Below, in pieces: positions 1-6,716 of a stretch of DNA of 10,117 nucleotides. The stretch's first letter is position 1. Every line of letters begins with the position of its first letter. A program made the translations under genes and the position numbers. The DNA is taken from contig QMQC01000040.1 of NCBI GenBank assembly GCA_003648875.1, positions 1 through 10,117 on the forward strand, in the 5' to 3' direction. A model generated the notes under the pieces. It searched no databases, was not told the origin of the DNA, and saw nothing but the letters and a program-made list of their open reading frames with translations. The stretch comes from Actinomycetota bacterium (GTDB taxonomy: Bacteria > Actinomycetota > Acidimicrobiia > Spongiisociales > UBA5794).

Positions 1-24
1 CGACGATCCCGACGATCCCGACGA
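1..24. repeat. Short 9-base tandem repeat at window edge
   Basis: CGACGATCC occurs at 1-9 and 10-18, and a third copy begins as CGACGA at 19-24. The array may continue to the left of the window. The 9-base period keeps reading frame, so it fits a coding repeat (DDP on the + strand, GIV on the minus strand). Confidence 0.6.
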
Positions 25-55
25 GGGGCATGAAGATCCAGAAGCGTTTCACTGA
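2..55 (+). CDS. Possible C-terminal end of an upstream protein (partial)
   Basis: One + frame is open from the window edge to a TGA at 53-55. It reads as an acidic tail with two DDP triplets, then DEGHEDPEAFH, which is plausible as a disordered C-terminus. In Streptomyces a small membrane protein gene (DUF4233 type) lies between folC and ndk on the same strand, so this could be the end of its counterpart, but 17 residues cannot prove that. A competing minus-strand reading starts with GTG at 64 and gives a hydrophobic N-terminus. I prefer the + strand only because of synteny and the uniform gene direction. Confidence 0.3.
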   Translation, partial: DDPDDPDEGHEDPEAFH

Positions 56-126
56 TGCAGTCACCGGTACCCTTGGGCATGTCGCGACCGATGATCACAC
101 CTTTTCCTACCCGGGAGCTATGAGAA

Positions 127-531
127 ATGGCACGAGAGAGCACCTTCGTCATGGTCAAACCGGACGGTGTCGCCCGTGGTCTCATAGGTGAGGTCATCTC
201 GCGCCTTGAGAGCAAGGGTCTCATGCTCGAGCGAATGGAGATGGTGACCATCAGTGAAGAACTTGCTGGTCACCATTATGCAGAGCACACGGAGAAGCCG
301 TTCTTCGGCGAACTGGTTGAGTTCATCACATCTGGACCTGTGGTGGCAATGGAGTGGTCCGGCGAGTCAGCGGTCTCCGTTTCGAGGACGCTCATGGGCG
401 GCACGAACCCCGCAGAAGCAGCACCAGGGACGATCCGTGGAGACTTCGGTATCGTGATCACCCACAACATCGTGCATGGATCCGATTCGGTTGCGAGCGC
501 CGAACGCGAATTGGGGATCTTCTTCGGTTGA
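127..531 (+). CDS. ndk: Nucleoside diphosphate kinase
   Basis: Transfers the gamma phosphate of ATP to nucleoside diphosphates through a phosphohistidine intermediate, balancing cytosolic NTP and dNTP pools. The 134 residues match the short bacterial NDK form. Visible family residues are K11 in VKPDGV, Y51, R87, T93, R104, N114 and the catalytic H117 in the NIVHGSDS signature, followed by SAERELGIFF at the C-terminus. The ATG at 127 is preceded by GGGAG at 113-117 with a 9-base gap, and the N-terminus (ARESTFVMVKPDGV) has the usual length. It lies just ahead of the mreB operon, as in Streptomyces, but a terminator-like hairpin covers its stop codon, so it may be largely transcribed separately. 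Nothing in the sequence is missing or odd. Confidence 0.97.
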   Translation: MARESTFVMVKPDGVARGLIGEVISRLESKGLMLERMEMVTISEELAGHHYAEHTEKPFFGELVEFITSGPVVAMEWSGESAVSVSRTLMGGTNPAEAAPGTIRGDFGIVITHNIVHGSDSVASAERELGIFFG

Positions 532-542
532 TCCTCCTTTTT
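513..542 (+). terminator. Intrinsic terminator overlapping the ndk stop codon
   Basis: GGGGATC (513-519) pairs with GATCCTC (530-536) over seven pairs, one of them G-T. The 10-base loop holds C-TTCG-G, the extra-stable UUCG tetraloop type, flanked by TT on both sides. After one C comes a run of five T (538-542). This is a classic Rho-independent layout. The ndk stop codon (TGA, 529-531) lies at the loop/stem junction, so a ribosome finishing ndk would cover the hairpin. It could therefore act as a translation-sensitive attenuator into mreB rather than a full stop. Confidence 0.6.
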
Positions 543-565
543 GGGTCGATTGCGAACCTTCTGGT

Positions 566-571
566 TACACT
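566..571 (+). promoter_or_regulatory. Possible -10 element for mreB
   Basis: TACACT fits the TANNNT pattern of housekeeping actinobacterial -10 sites. It would start a transcript near 578, giving a leader of about 21 bases that contains the mreB SD site. No good TTGAC-like -35 is visible; TTGGGT at 541-546 is 19 bases upstream. The position directly behind the ndk terminator is the main support. The same hexamer occurs ahead of rplU. Confidence 0.3.
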
Positions 572-586
572 CACCCCAATCACGCC

Positions 587-592
587 AGGAAG
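587..592 (+). promoter_or_regulatory. Ribosome binding site fixing the mreB GTG start
   Basis: AGGAAG lies six bases before GTG at 599-601. It selects this start over the in-frame ATG at 476, which lies inside ndk and would add 41 residues with no resemblance to MreB. Confidence 0.75.
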
Positions 593-598
593 TTTCTT

Positions 599-1630
599 GT
601 GAACAACCTTCTGTCATTTGCCGGCAAGGACATGGCCGTCGATCTGGGTACCGCAAATACCCTTGTTTTCGTCCGCGGCCTGGGCATCGTATTGAACGAA
701 CCCTCGGTTGTCGCGATCAATACCCGCGACAACAAGCCTCTCGAGGTTGGCATGGCTGCAAAGAGGATGATCGGCCGCACGCCTTCGTACATCCAGGCGA
801 TTCGACCGCTCAGGGACGGAGTCATTGCCGATTTCGATGTGACAGAGAAGATGTTGCGTTACTTCATTGACAAGGTGCACACCGGCAGATTCGCCGCACG
901 GCCTCGAATCGTCATATGCGTTCCTTCGGGAATCACCGCTGTGGAGCGCAGAGCGGTGGAGGAAGCCGCCTACCACGCTGGTGCCCGGAAGGCGTACACG
1001 ATCGAGGAGCCGATGGCTGCCGCGATCGGTGTTGGGCTTCCGGTGCATGAGCCGACGGGCTCGATGGTTGTTGATATCGGCGGGGGAACCACCGAGGTGG
1101 CTGTGATCTCTCTTGGAGGCATCGTGGTCTCGAAGTCGATTCGCATCGGCGGAGATGAACTTGACGAGGCGATTATCCAGTGGGTCAAGAAGGAGTACTC
1201 CCTCATGCTTGGCGAACGTACCGCCGAGCAGGTGAAGATGGCTATTGGGTCTGCATGGCCTTACGCGGACGAGCCTGCGGCTGAAGTTCGTGGACGAGAC
1301 CTCATATCGGGTCTTCCGAAGACGATCGTTCTCTCGAGCGCGGAGATACGAGAGGCAGTCGAAGAGCCTGTGGAAGCGGTCGTCGACGCCGTCAAGTACA
1401 CACTCGACAAGACACCCCCCGAACTAGCTGCCGATGTGATGGAACGCGGGATCGTCATCACAGGCGGGGGTGCCTATCTGAAGGGCATCGATGTCAGGCT
1501 TGCCCATGAAACGGGCATGCCAATCGTGACGGTGGATCGTCCATTGCACAGTGTCGTCCTTGGGTCGGGAGCGTGCCTGGAGGAATTCGACATACTGCAT
1601 GTTGTCCTCCATTCTTCCGGACGCGCCTAA
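599..1630 (+). CDS. mreB: Rod shape-determining actin-like protein MreB
   Basis: Forms membrane-bound antiparallel filaments that position the elongasome (MreC, MreD, PBP2, RodA) for side-wall synthesis. The chosen GTG gives 343 residues, the usual MreB length, and the normal start in which a short hydrophobic N-terminus leads into KDMAVDLGTANT. ATPase motifs of the actin fold are present: phosphate 1 at D15-T21 (DLGTANT), the connect segment around E137-A142, phosphate 2 at D159-V167 (DIGGGTTEV) and the adenosine motif at G289-G296 (GGGAYLKG). It is the first gene of the mre-mrd operon; the stop is 18 bases before mreC. It starts 67 bases after ndk, behind a terminator-like hairpin and a candidate promoter. 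The last 12 or so residues (DILHVVLHSSGRA) are not part of the conserved core. Confidence 0.96.
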   Translation: MNNLLSFAGKDMAVDLGTANTLVFVRGLGIVLNEPSVVAINTRDNKPLEVGMAAKRMIGRTPSYIQAIRPLRDGVIADFDVTEKMLRYFIDKVHTGRFAARPRIVICVPSGITAVERRAVEEAAYHAGARKAYTIEEPMAAAIGVGLPVHEPTGSMVVDIGGGTTEVAVISLGGIVVSKSIRIGGDELDEAIIQWVKKEYSLMLGERTAEQVKMAIGSAWPYADEPAAEVRGRDLISGLPKTIVLSSAEIREAVEEPVEAVVDAVKYTLDKTPPELAADVMERGIVITGGGAYLKGIDVRLAHETGMPIVTVDRPLHSVVLGSGACLEEFDILHVVLHSSGRA

Positions 1631-1648
1631 ACGGGCGCCGCCCCTCTG

Positions 1649-2530
1649 ATGTTCTCCTCATCGGGACGCAGAATCGACCGAGTAACGGTTCTATTTCTGT
1701 CGCTCGTAGCCGTCGGTTTCATCGTGGCGACATTCGACGTTCGATCCTCCGGAGATGGTGTAGCCGAGGTTCTCAGGGAGGGCACTCAGTCGATCTTCAC
1801 CCCGCTGCAGGAAGGTGTTGACTTCGTGACTCGTCCCGTGATCGGCTTCGTTGATGGGGTTTCGAACCTTGCCGGCTTGCGGGACGAGAATGAGCGTCTG
1901 GCCGATCGAGTCCGTGAACTCGAGGGCCAGGTCCAAGCCACGGAGGCCCTCGAAGAGCAGGTGATCCAACTCGAGGCGATTCTTGGCCTTGCAGTACCGG
2001 ACGAGCTCGCGACGGTCGCGGCCCGGATTCTCTCGTCGGGGCCGTCCGCTTTCGACAATGTCCGCTATATCGACAAGGGCTCGGACGACGGGATCGTTGC
2101 CGGTCAGGCCGTTGTCGATGAGGACGGACTCGTTGGACGTGTGGATCTTGTTTCAGCGGGAGCGGCCCGCATCCGGCTGATCACCGATCCTGTGGTGTCG
2201 GTGGGTGTTCGGGTTCTGTCCACGAACGAGACAGGGATCGTTACGGGGAGGGGTGACGGACCCCTTCGCCTTGAGATGTTCCGCGCCAAGGAGGCCGTCT
2301 ACGAGGACGATCGCGTGGTTACGGACGGCTCGCGGTTTCCTCCCGGTATCGCGGTTGGAACCATCCGTCGGACGGCGGCCGCTGAGGTTGGGTTCGTACT
2401 GCGGACCGACGTCGATCCAGCCGTCCGGTTGTCCCAGATCGATTTTGTGAGTGTCGTCGTGGGATGGTCCCCGATCGATGCAGAGCTCCAAGATGACGAA
2501 GACTCACTCTCGACCGTCGGTGGCGGCTGA
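1649..2530 (+). CDS. mreC: Rod shape-determining protein MreC
   Basis: A bitopic membrane protein whose periplasm-side or wall-side domain binds and activates PBP2 and links it to MreB and MreD. The 293 residues show a short basic cytoplasmic start (GRRIDR), one membrane helix at about 12-28, a coiled coil at about 76-112 (LRDENERLADRVRELEGQ and following), then the two-part beta-rich MreC domain. Core family patterns such as YIDKGSDDGIVAGQAV, DEDGLVGRV and RLITDP are visible at about 140-180. The C-terminus ends in a short acidic tail. The ATG at 1649 has no clear SD and no alternative start, because the in-frame codon upstream is the mreB stop; coupling to mreB translation is likely. The 18-base gap contains the GC-rich inverted repeat GGGC/GCCC (1633-1643). 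The stop overlaps the mreD start by one base. Confidence 0.95.
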   Translation: MFSSSGRRIDRVTVLFLSLVAVGFIVATFDVRSSGDGVAEVLREGTQSIFTPLQEGVDFVTRPVIGFVDGVSNLAGLRDENERLADRVRELEGQVQATEALEEQVIQLEAILGLAVPDELATVAARILSSGPSAFDNVRYIDKGSDDGIVAGQAVVDEDGLVGRVDLVSAGAARIRLITDPVVSVGVRVLSTNETGIVTGRGDGPLRLEMFRAKEAVYEDDRVVTDGSRFPPGIAVGTIRRTAAAEVGFVLRTDVDPAVRLSQIDFVSVVVGWSPIDAELQDDEDSLSTVGGG

Positions 2531-3039
2531 TGAGCCGGTCGCGCGTTGTCATCTCGCTTCTTGCTGTCGTGGTCGCGATCGTGCTTCAGACCACGGTCTT
2601 CTCACCAGGAAGGATCCAACCTCTCGGAGTGGGCCCCGCCCTTGTGACGCTCGTCCTCATCGCCGTGTCCACTCAGATCGAGGCTGAGTATCTCCTCATG
2701 ATCGGGTTCACAGGCGGACTCCTCATGGACCTCATCGGCAGCGGGACACTCGGGCTGTGGGCCATGACGCTCACAGTGATCGCGTACGCTGCCAGCAGGC
2801 TCAAAGGACGCTTCGGCGACGGACCTGGATATGTCGCAGCGACCGTTGTCGGCTTGACCGTGGGCGGCCAGGTCCTCTTCGTACTTCTCGGAACTCTGTT
2901 CGGGCAGGAAACGATCTCAGAACCGGAACTCGTCCGAAAGGTATTGCTACCCGGCGCATGGAACCTGGTACTCACCATTCCCGTCTTCTGGGTACTGGGA
3001 AGAGCTTTCAGGTCCACGCCGGGTCAGTGGGCCGCATGA
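2530..3039 (+). CDS. mreD: Rod shape-determining membrane protein MreD
   Basis: A polytopic inner-membrane partner of MreC and PBP2 in the elongasome. The 169 residues match the family size and are mostly hydrophobic, with five or six predicted helices (about 5-25, 35-50, 55-70, 75-92, 100-122, 143-160). The best family mark is GFTGGLLMDLIGSGTLG at about 59-75, which resembles the conserved glycine-rich G-x-x-x-G-L-L-x-D segment of MreD. MreD diverges fast, so position between mreC and PBP2 is as important as sequence. Its ATG overlaps the mreC stop (TGATG) and its TGA overlaps the ATG of the next gene (ATGA), which suggests translational coupling at both ends. Confidence 0.92.
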   Translation: MSRSRVVISLLAVVVAIVLQTTVFSPGRIQPLGVGPALVTLVLIAVSTQIEAEYLLMIGFTGGLLMDLIGSGTLGLWAMTLTVIAYAASRLKGRFGDGPGYVAATVVGLTVGGQVLFVLLGTLFGQETISEPELVRKVLLPGAWNLVLTIPVFWVLGRAFRSTPGQWAA

Positions 3040-5489
3040 ACAACACGGTTCGCATCAGTGTCGTAGGTCTCGTCTTCGCAACGCTTTTCGCCGTGCTCGG
3101 CATCAGGTTGTGGACCATGCAGATAACCGAGGTTCACGCCTATGAGGTACGTGCGGAGAGTCAACAAGTTCGGGTCGTCTACACACCCGCCCCTCGCGGC
3201 AACATCGTGGATGTCAACGGCGTGAAGCTCGCAGGTACCCGATCTGCCCTTGCAGCTGTTGTCGATCTTGCCCTCATCGACGACGATGAGATCGATTCGC
3301 TGGCCGAGAACCTTGGTGCCCTGCTCAACGAATCCGCTTCGGGCATCGTCGAGCAGCTCTCTGTGGACAACCGCGGCCTTCAGATCACGGTGGCAAAGGA
3401 CCTGACCGACGCCCAAGCGATGTTCCTTCTCGAGCACAGGGAGGACTTCGCCGGAGTCACTGTCATACCTCAACCGATTCGAACCTACCCGTTTGGCGAT
3501 CTGGCTGCACACGTGCTCGGCTACATCGGCCGCCCGAACGACGAGGATCTCGAACGCGAAGACGTTGACGGCACCGACTTCGTCGGACGAGCCGGAGTCG
3601 AGAGGAGTTACGACGCCCAGCTCCAGGGTACAGAGGGAATCGTGCAGTACAGGGTGGATGCGAGGAGGAAGGTGCTCTCTCTCGTTCGGGAGGCGCCGCC
3701 CACAGCAGGAGGGAGCCTGATTCTCACGCTGGACTCGAGGGTGCAAGAGCAGCTTCAACAGTCTCTGAGGGATGGTCTCATCCAAGCAAGGCTTCTTGAG
3801 ATGCAAGAGCGTGAGGGAGAGCTGGAAGGCCTCTCGCGCTCCCAGAGAATTGCTGAGGCGCTTTCTGAGGCCCGTAGGGAGGCGGCAGGGACGTCGGATA
3901 CGCCGACGGAGACGACCTCGACCATTGCGTCCGTCGGCGTCGATGACGATGATGTCGCTCGCGGCCCGGAGCCGATCACGGTCGATGCTGCAGAAGTGCT
4001 CGGGCCGCTCTATCCCGGTTTGCCCATAGACAGCGAAGGGGTTTGCGTGCCTGTCCAGAGAGTTGCGATCCCTCTCGGCGGAGAGGGCATGCTCTCCGGA
4101 ATCGAGCCACGATTCGTCCGTCTCGACTCGATCGCCGACATGGACGGTGAGCTTGTGGCAACCGTCTCGATCTCAGGCGTCAAGACCGCGGTCGGAGCCA
4201 ATGATTGGGTCGACGATGAAAGACAGGTGCTGCAGGTACTCCAATTGACCGAGGACGAGATCATCCTGTGGCACAAGGATCCGTGGTGTCCGGTTCGTGC
4301 AACAGGTGTGATTCTCAATCCGAACGATGGATCGGTCATCGCGATGTCATCGTTCCCCACATACGACCCGACGATCTTCGTTGACGGTCTGAGTACCGAA
4401 CAGTGGGCTGCGCTCGGGACCGTGTCCGCATTCCAGAACTTCGCAGTTCAGGGCCTCTATGCACCCGCATCTACCTTCAAGGTTGTTCCCTATGTGCTTG
4501 CGGTCGAAGAGGGTTTCTATCCGCTGGATCGCGGCCGAGGCGACAAGGAGGTCGGCGAGGAGAGCAACGAGGTGCCGGTTCCGTTGCGTACCGATACCGA
4601 TGAGTACTTCTGCGGCGGCGAGTTCAAGTTCACACTCAACGACGGCACGGTTCAGACCAAGCGCGACTGGATCTACCCGGGCAGTCATGGTCTGCTTGAC
4701 CTGCACGGGGCGCTCGAGAAGAGTTGTGATCTCTACTTCTGGGATCTGGCGCTGCGTTTGTGGCAGGAGCGAAACGACGATTCGAACATCGACAAGGAGA
4801 ACCTACTCCAGGAGTGGTCCCGCAGCTTCGGATTCGGAACCGCGACAGGGATCGATCTCCCGTTCGAGAAGAGCGGTCTCATCCCTGACCGCACATGGTT
4901 CTCTGACCAGCAGGACAAGGAGACCGGGCGTGTCCGTGATGGGCCGTGGGTTGGTGGCGACCTGATGGACATCGCGGTCGGGCAGGGTGCGGTCCTCACG
5001 ACGCCACTCCAGCTCGCGAACGGGTTCTCCGCCATGGTCAATGGCGGTACGGTGTGGCAGCCCCGCGTGGTTTCACAGATAATCAATGCCGATGGAGAAG
5101 TCATCGACGAGAATCCTCGAGAGGTTGTTGCGAGGGTCGATCTCGATCCTCGCACGGTCAGGATGTTGCGTGAGGACCTGCAGACGGTTGTGCGGAGTGG
5201 GACGGCACGATCTGCTTTCGACGGGTTCGGCGACAATGTCGAGCTGGTCGGTGGGAAGACCGGAACCGGTGAAGTCATCAAGTCGTCGCAGGATTTCAAA
5301 CAAGTTGACAACGCGCTGTTCGTCGGTGTGGCTCCCATCAACGATCCGAAATGGGTGGTGGCAGTCGTTGTGGAGCGCGGTGGGGGAGGCAGCGCGGTTG
5401 CGGCGCCTATTGCCCGACAGGTGCTTCAGTACCTCCTCAATGGGCCCGAAGGTGTGACCGAACTTGCTCCGGGTCTGGAGACTGACTGA
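3036..5489 (+). CDS. mrdA: Penicillin-binding protein 2 (elongasome transpeptidase), enlarged
   Basis: A class B PBP that crosslinks peptidoglycan made by RodA. The ATG at 3036 overlaps the mreD stop and gives 817 residues; the ATG at 2757 lies deep inside mreD and is rejected. Domain order: membrane anchor at about 7-29, pedestal/dimerisation domain at about 50-215 beginning with PRGNIVDVNG, then the transpeptidase domain at about 424-800. Active-site motifs are S479-TFK482, S563-CD565 and K741-TG743, the expected spacing class for PBP2. E. coli PBP2 has about 633 residues with its serine near 330. Here about 170 residues (about 248-420) are inserted between the pedestal and ATGVILNPNDGSVIAMSSFPTYDP. 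The insert starts as charged helix, passes a Thr/Ser/Asp-rich linker, and then has a compact part with cysteines C337 and C418. C528, D544, H551 and C564 could form a zinc site. Confidence 0.95.
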   Translation: MNNTVRISVVGLVFATLFAVLGIRLWTMQITEVHAYEVRAESQQVRVVYTPAPRGNIVDVNGVKLAGTRSALAAVVDLALIDDDEIDSLAENLGALLNESASGIVEQLSVDNRGLQITVAKDLTDAQAMFLLEHREDFAGVTVIPQPIRTYPFGDLAAHVLGYIGRPNDEDLEREDVDGTDFVGRAGVERSYDAQLQGTEGIVQYRVDARRKVLSLVREAPPTAGGSLILTLDSRVQEQLQQSLRDGLIQARLLEMQEREGELEGLSRSQRIAEALSEARREAAGTSDTPTETTSTIASVGVDDDDVARGPEPITVDAAEVLGPLYPGLPIDSEGVCVPVQRVAIPLGGEGMLSGIEPRFVRLDSIADMDGELVATVSISGVKTAVGANDWVDDERQVLQVLQLTEDEIILWHKDPWCPVRATGVILNPNDGSVIAMSSFPTYDPTIFVDGLSTEQWAALGTVSAFQNFAVQGLYAPASTFKVVPYVLAVEEGFYPLDRGRGDKEVGEESNEVPVPLRTDTDEYFCGGEFKFTLNDGTVQTKRDWIYPGSHGLLDLHGALEKSCDLYFWDLALRLWQERNDDSNIDKENLLQEWSRSFGFGTATGIDLPFEKSGLIPDRTWFSDQQDKETGRVRDGPWVGGDLMDIAVGQGAVLTTPLQLANGFSAMVNGGTVWQPRVVSQIINADGEVIDENPREVVARVDLDPRTVRMLREDLQTVVRSGTARSAFDGFGDNVELVGGKTGTGEVIKSSQDFKQVDNALFVGVAPINDPKWVVAVVVERGGGGSAVAAPIARQVLQYLLNGPEGVTELAPGLETD

Positions 5490-6643
5490 TGTCGCTACGT
5501 ACACGACACCGCCCAACCTCGGTGAGGATGAAGGACGAACCCTTCAAGCCCGACCTCGTGCTCGTTCTCACGTACCTGGCGATATCGGCTATCGGGCTGC
5601 TGATGGTGTACTCAGCCACAGCACCCGGATTGGAGGCCAGCGGGAAAGATCCAGCGGCGGAGTTGCGGTCCCAGGCGATCTTCGTTGTCATCGGATTCAT
5701 CATTTTCGGCGTGGTCTCCACGATCGATCTCGTCGAACTCAGAGGATTTGCGGGTCCGATCTACATTGCTGCGGTCGTGCCTCTCATCCTGGTGCTCACC
5801 CCACTGGGTGAGAGTGAACGAATGGCGCAACGATGGTTGCCGCTGGGACCGATTCAGTTCCAACCCTCGGAGTTTGCAAAGATCGCCGTGATCCTCATGG
5901 TCGCGTCACTGCTTGCCGCAGCCGAGGTGCCTCTCAAGTGGAACACCGTTGCTCGAATCCTTGTCGTGGTTGGGATCCCGGCAGCATTGATCTTCAGACA
6001 GCCCGACCTCGGTACAACGCTCGTGTTTGTGTTCGTCGTTCTGGTGATGCTGTTTGTTGGCGGGTCGACGATGCGTCAACTCGGGTTCCTGTTCGTAGCG
6101 GCCGTTGTCGGAACGGTCGGCGTATTCCAGTTGAACATCATCAAGGCGTACCAGATCACACGTTTGACCGCGTTCATCGACCCGGATTCGCACTCACTCG
6201 ACGCAACGTACAACCAGGTTCAGTCAGAGATCGCAATCGGCTCAGGGGGGTTGTTCGGCAAGGGACTCTTCGAGGGTTCCCAGACGAATCTGCAGTTCGT
6301 CCCCGTCCAGTCGAGCGATTTCATCTTCACTGCCGTCGGGGAGCAGTTCGGTTTCATCGGGAGCGCGATCGTTATCAGCTTGTTCGGAATCCTGCTCTTC
6401 AGGCTCTTGATCATCGCCGGTAGCGCTCGGAGTCGATTCGCATTCCTGGTGACGATCGGCATCGCGGCCATGCTTGCGTTCCACATCTTCGTCAACATCG
6501 GCATGACGGTTCGGATCATGCCGGTTACGGGCCTGCCTCTGCCATTCATGTCGGCGGGGGGAACTGTATTCGTTGCCCTCAGCGCCTCACTGGGATTGGC
6601 CCATTCGGCGTGGATTCGCAGGAACTCCCCTGTCGGGGAGTGA
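5489..6643 (+). CDS. rodA: SEDS peptidoglycan glycosyltransferase RodA
   Basis: Polymerises lipid II into glycan strands as partner of PBP2. The 384 residues carry about ten hydrophobic helices and the SEDS marks: QPSEFAKIA (125-133), QPDLGTTLVF (171-180), the loop YNQVQSEIAIGSGGLFGKGL (241-260), VQSSDFIFTAVGEQ (273-286), in which D277 corresponds to the catalytic Asp of the family, and PVTGLPLPFMSAGGT near the end. Context favours RodA over the division paralogue FtsW, because it directly follows PBP2 of the mre cluster. The ATG overlaps the mrdA stop (TGATG), with CTGGAG eight bases upstream as SD. The last codons (NSPVGE and stop) are written in a perfect 7-pair inverted repeat, so the C-terminus doubles as a terminator-like hairpin. 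Confidence 0.96.
   Translation: MSLRTRHRPTSVRMKDEPFKPDLVLVLTYLAISAIGLLMVYSATAPGLEASGKDPAAELRSQAIFVVIGFIIFGVVSTIDLVELRGFAGPIYIAAVVPLILVLTPLGESERMAQRWLPLGPIQFQPSEFAKIAVILMVASLLAAAEVPLKWNTVARILVVVGIPAALIFRQPDLGTTLVFVFVVLVMLFVGGSTMRQLGFLFVAAVVGTVGVFQLNIIKAYQITRLTAFIDPDSHSLDATYNQVQSEIAIGSGGLFGKGLFEGSQTNLQFVPVQSSDFIFTAVGEQFGFIGSAIVISLFGILLFRLLIIAGSARSRFAFLVTIGIAAMLAFHIFVNIGMTVRIMPVTGLPLPFMSAGGTVFVALSASLGLAHSAWIRRNSPVGE
6624..6641 (+). terminator. GC-rich hairpin at the rodA stop (operon-end terminator candidate)
   Basis: ACTCCCC (6624-6630) pairs perfectly with GGGGAGT (6635-6641) around a TGTC loop. The first base of the rodA TGA stop is the last stem base. No T-run follows, so classic intrinsic termination is doubtful. 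GC-rich hairpins without U-tracts are widely predicted in actinobacteria as terminators or 3'-end protectors. Confidence 0.45.
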
Positions 6644-6650
6644 GAAGTAC

Positions 6651-6678
6651 CGAAGTCGGAAGTCGGATGCCGGAGGCC
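6651..6678 (+). repeat. 7-base tandem repeat between rodA and tdk
   Basis: Four contiguous heptads in constant phase: CGAAGTC, GGAAGTC, GGATGCC, GGAGGCC. Neighbouring units differ by one to three bases and all end in C. The array fills most of the 73-base spacer. Confidence 0.55.
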
Positions 6679-6700
6679 ACACAACTCATGCCTGGCATCC
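6665..6700. repeat. Inverted repeat upstream of tdk
   Basis: GGATGCC (6665-6671) is the exact reverse complement of GGCATCC (6694-6700). Two further pairs (G-T, G-C) bring the stem to nine, with a loop of about 18 bases. The left arm is one unit of the heptad array. It ends three bases before the candidate tdk -10, so it could be an operator or part of a terminator for rodA read-through. Confidence 0.4.
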
Positions 6701-6702
6701 GG

Positions 6703-6708
6703 TAGTCT
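6703..6708 (+). promoter_or_regulatory. Possible -10 element for tdk (leaderless)
   Basis: TAGTCT fits TANNNT and lies eight bases before the tdk ATG, so transcription would start at or just before the start codon. No SD and no good -35 are visible. The same hexamer occurs ahead of the RNase E/G gene. Confidence 0.3.
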
Positions 6709-6716
6709 CCTTTCAC

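Noticed and set aside
1..64. Minus-strand membrane-protein N-terminus starting with GTG at 64
   Set aside because: Has an SD-like AAGGG and a hydrophobic reading, but all other genes are on +, synteny predicts a + gene here, and the repeat biases the reading. Kept as an alternative only.
476..598. Longer mreB from ATG 476
   Set aside because: The extra 41 residues overlap ndk and its terminator and do not resemble MreB; GTG 599 has a good SD and gives the family length.
1633..1643. Terminator between mreB and mreC
   Set aside because: The GGGC/GCCC inverted repeat has only four pairs and no T-run, and the genes are 18 bases apart.
2757..3035. Longer PBP2 from ATG 2757
   Set aside because: Lies inside mreD in another frame; the ATG at 3036 gives a standard short cytoplasmic start and membrane anchor and couples to the mreD stop.
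3024..3806. Minus-strand open frame of 260 codons opposite PBP2
   Set aside because: Antisense shadow of a strongly supported gene; no recognisable motifs or SD.
4733..5341. Minus-strand open frame of 202 codons opposite PBP2
   Set aside because: Serine/arginine/threonine-rich composition typical of a shadow frame; covers the catalytic domain of PBP2.
6573..6716. Longer thymidine kinase from ATG 6573
   Set aside because: Overlaps the rodA end and the repeat spacer; the added residues have no family match.
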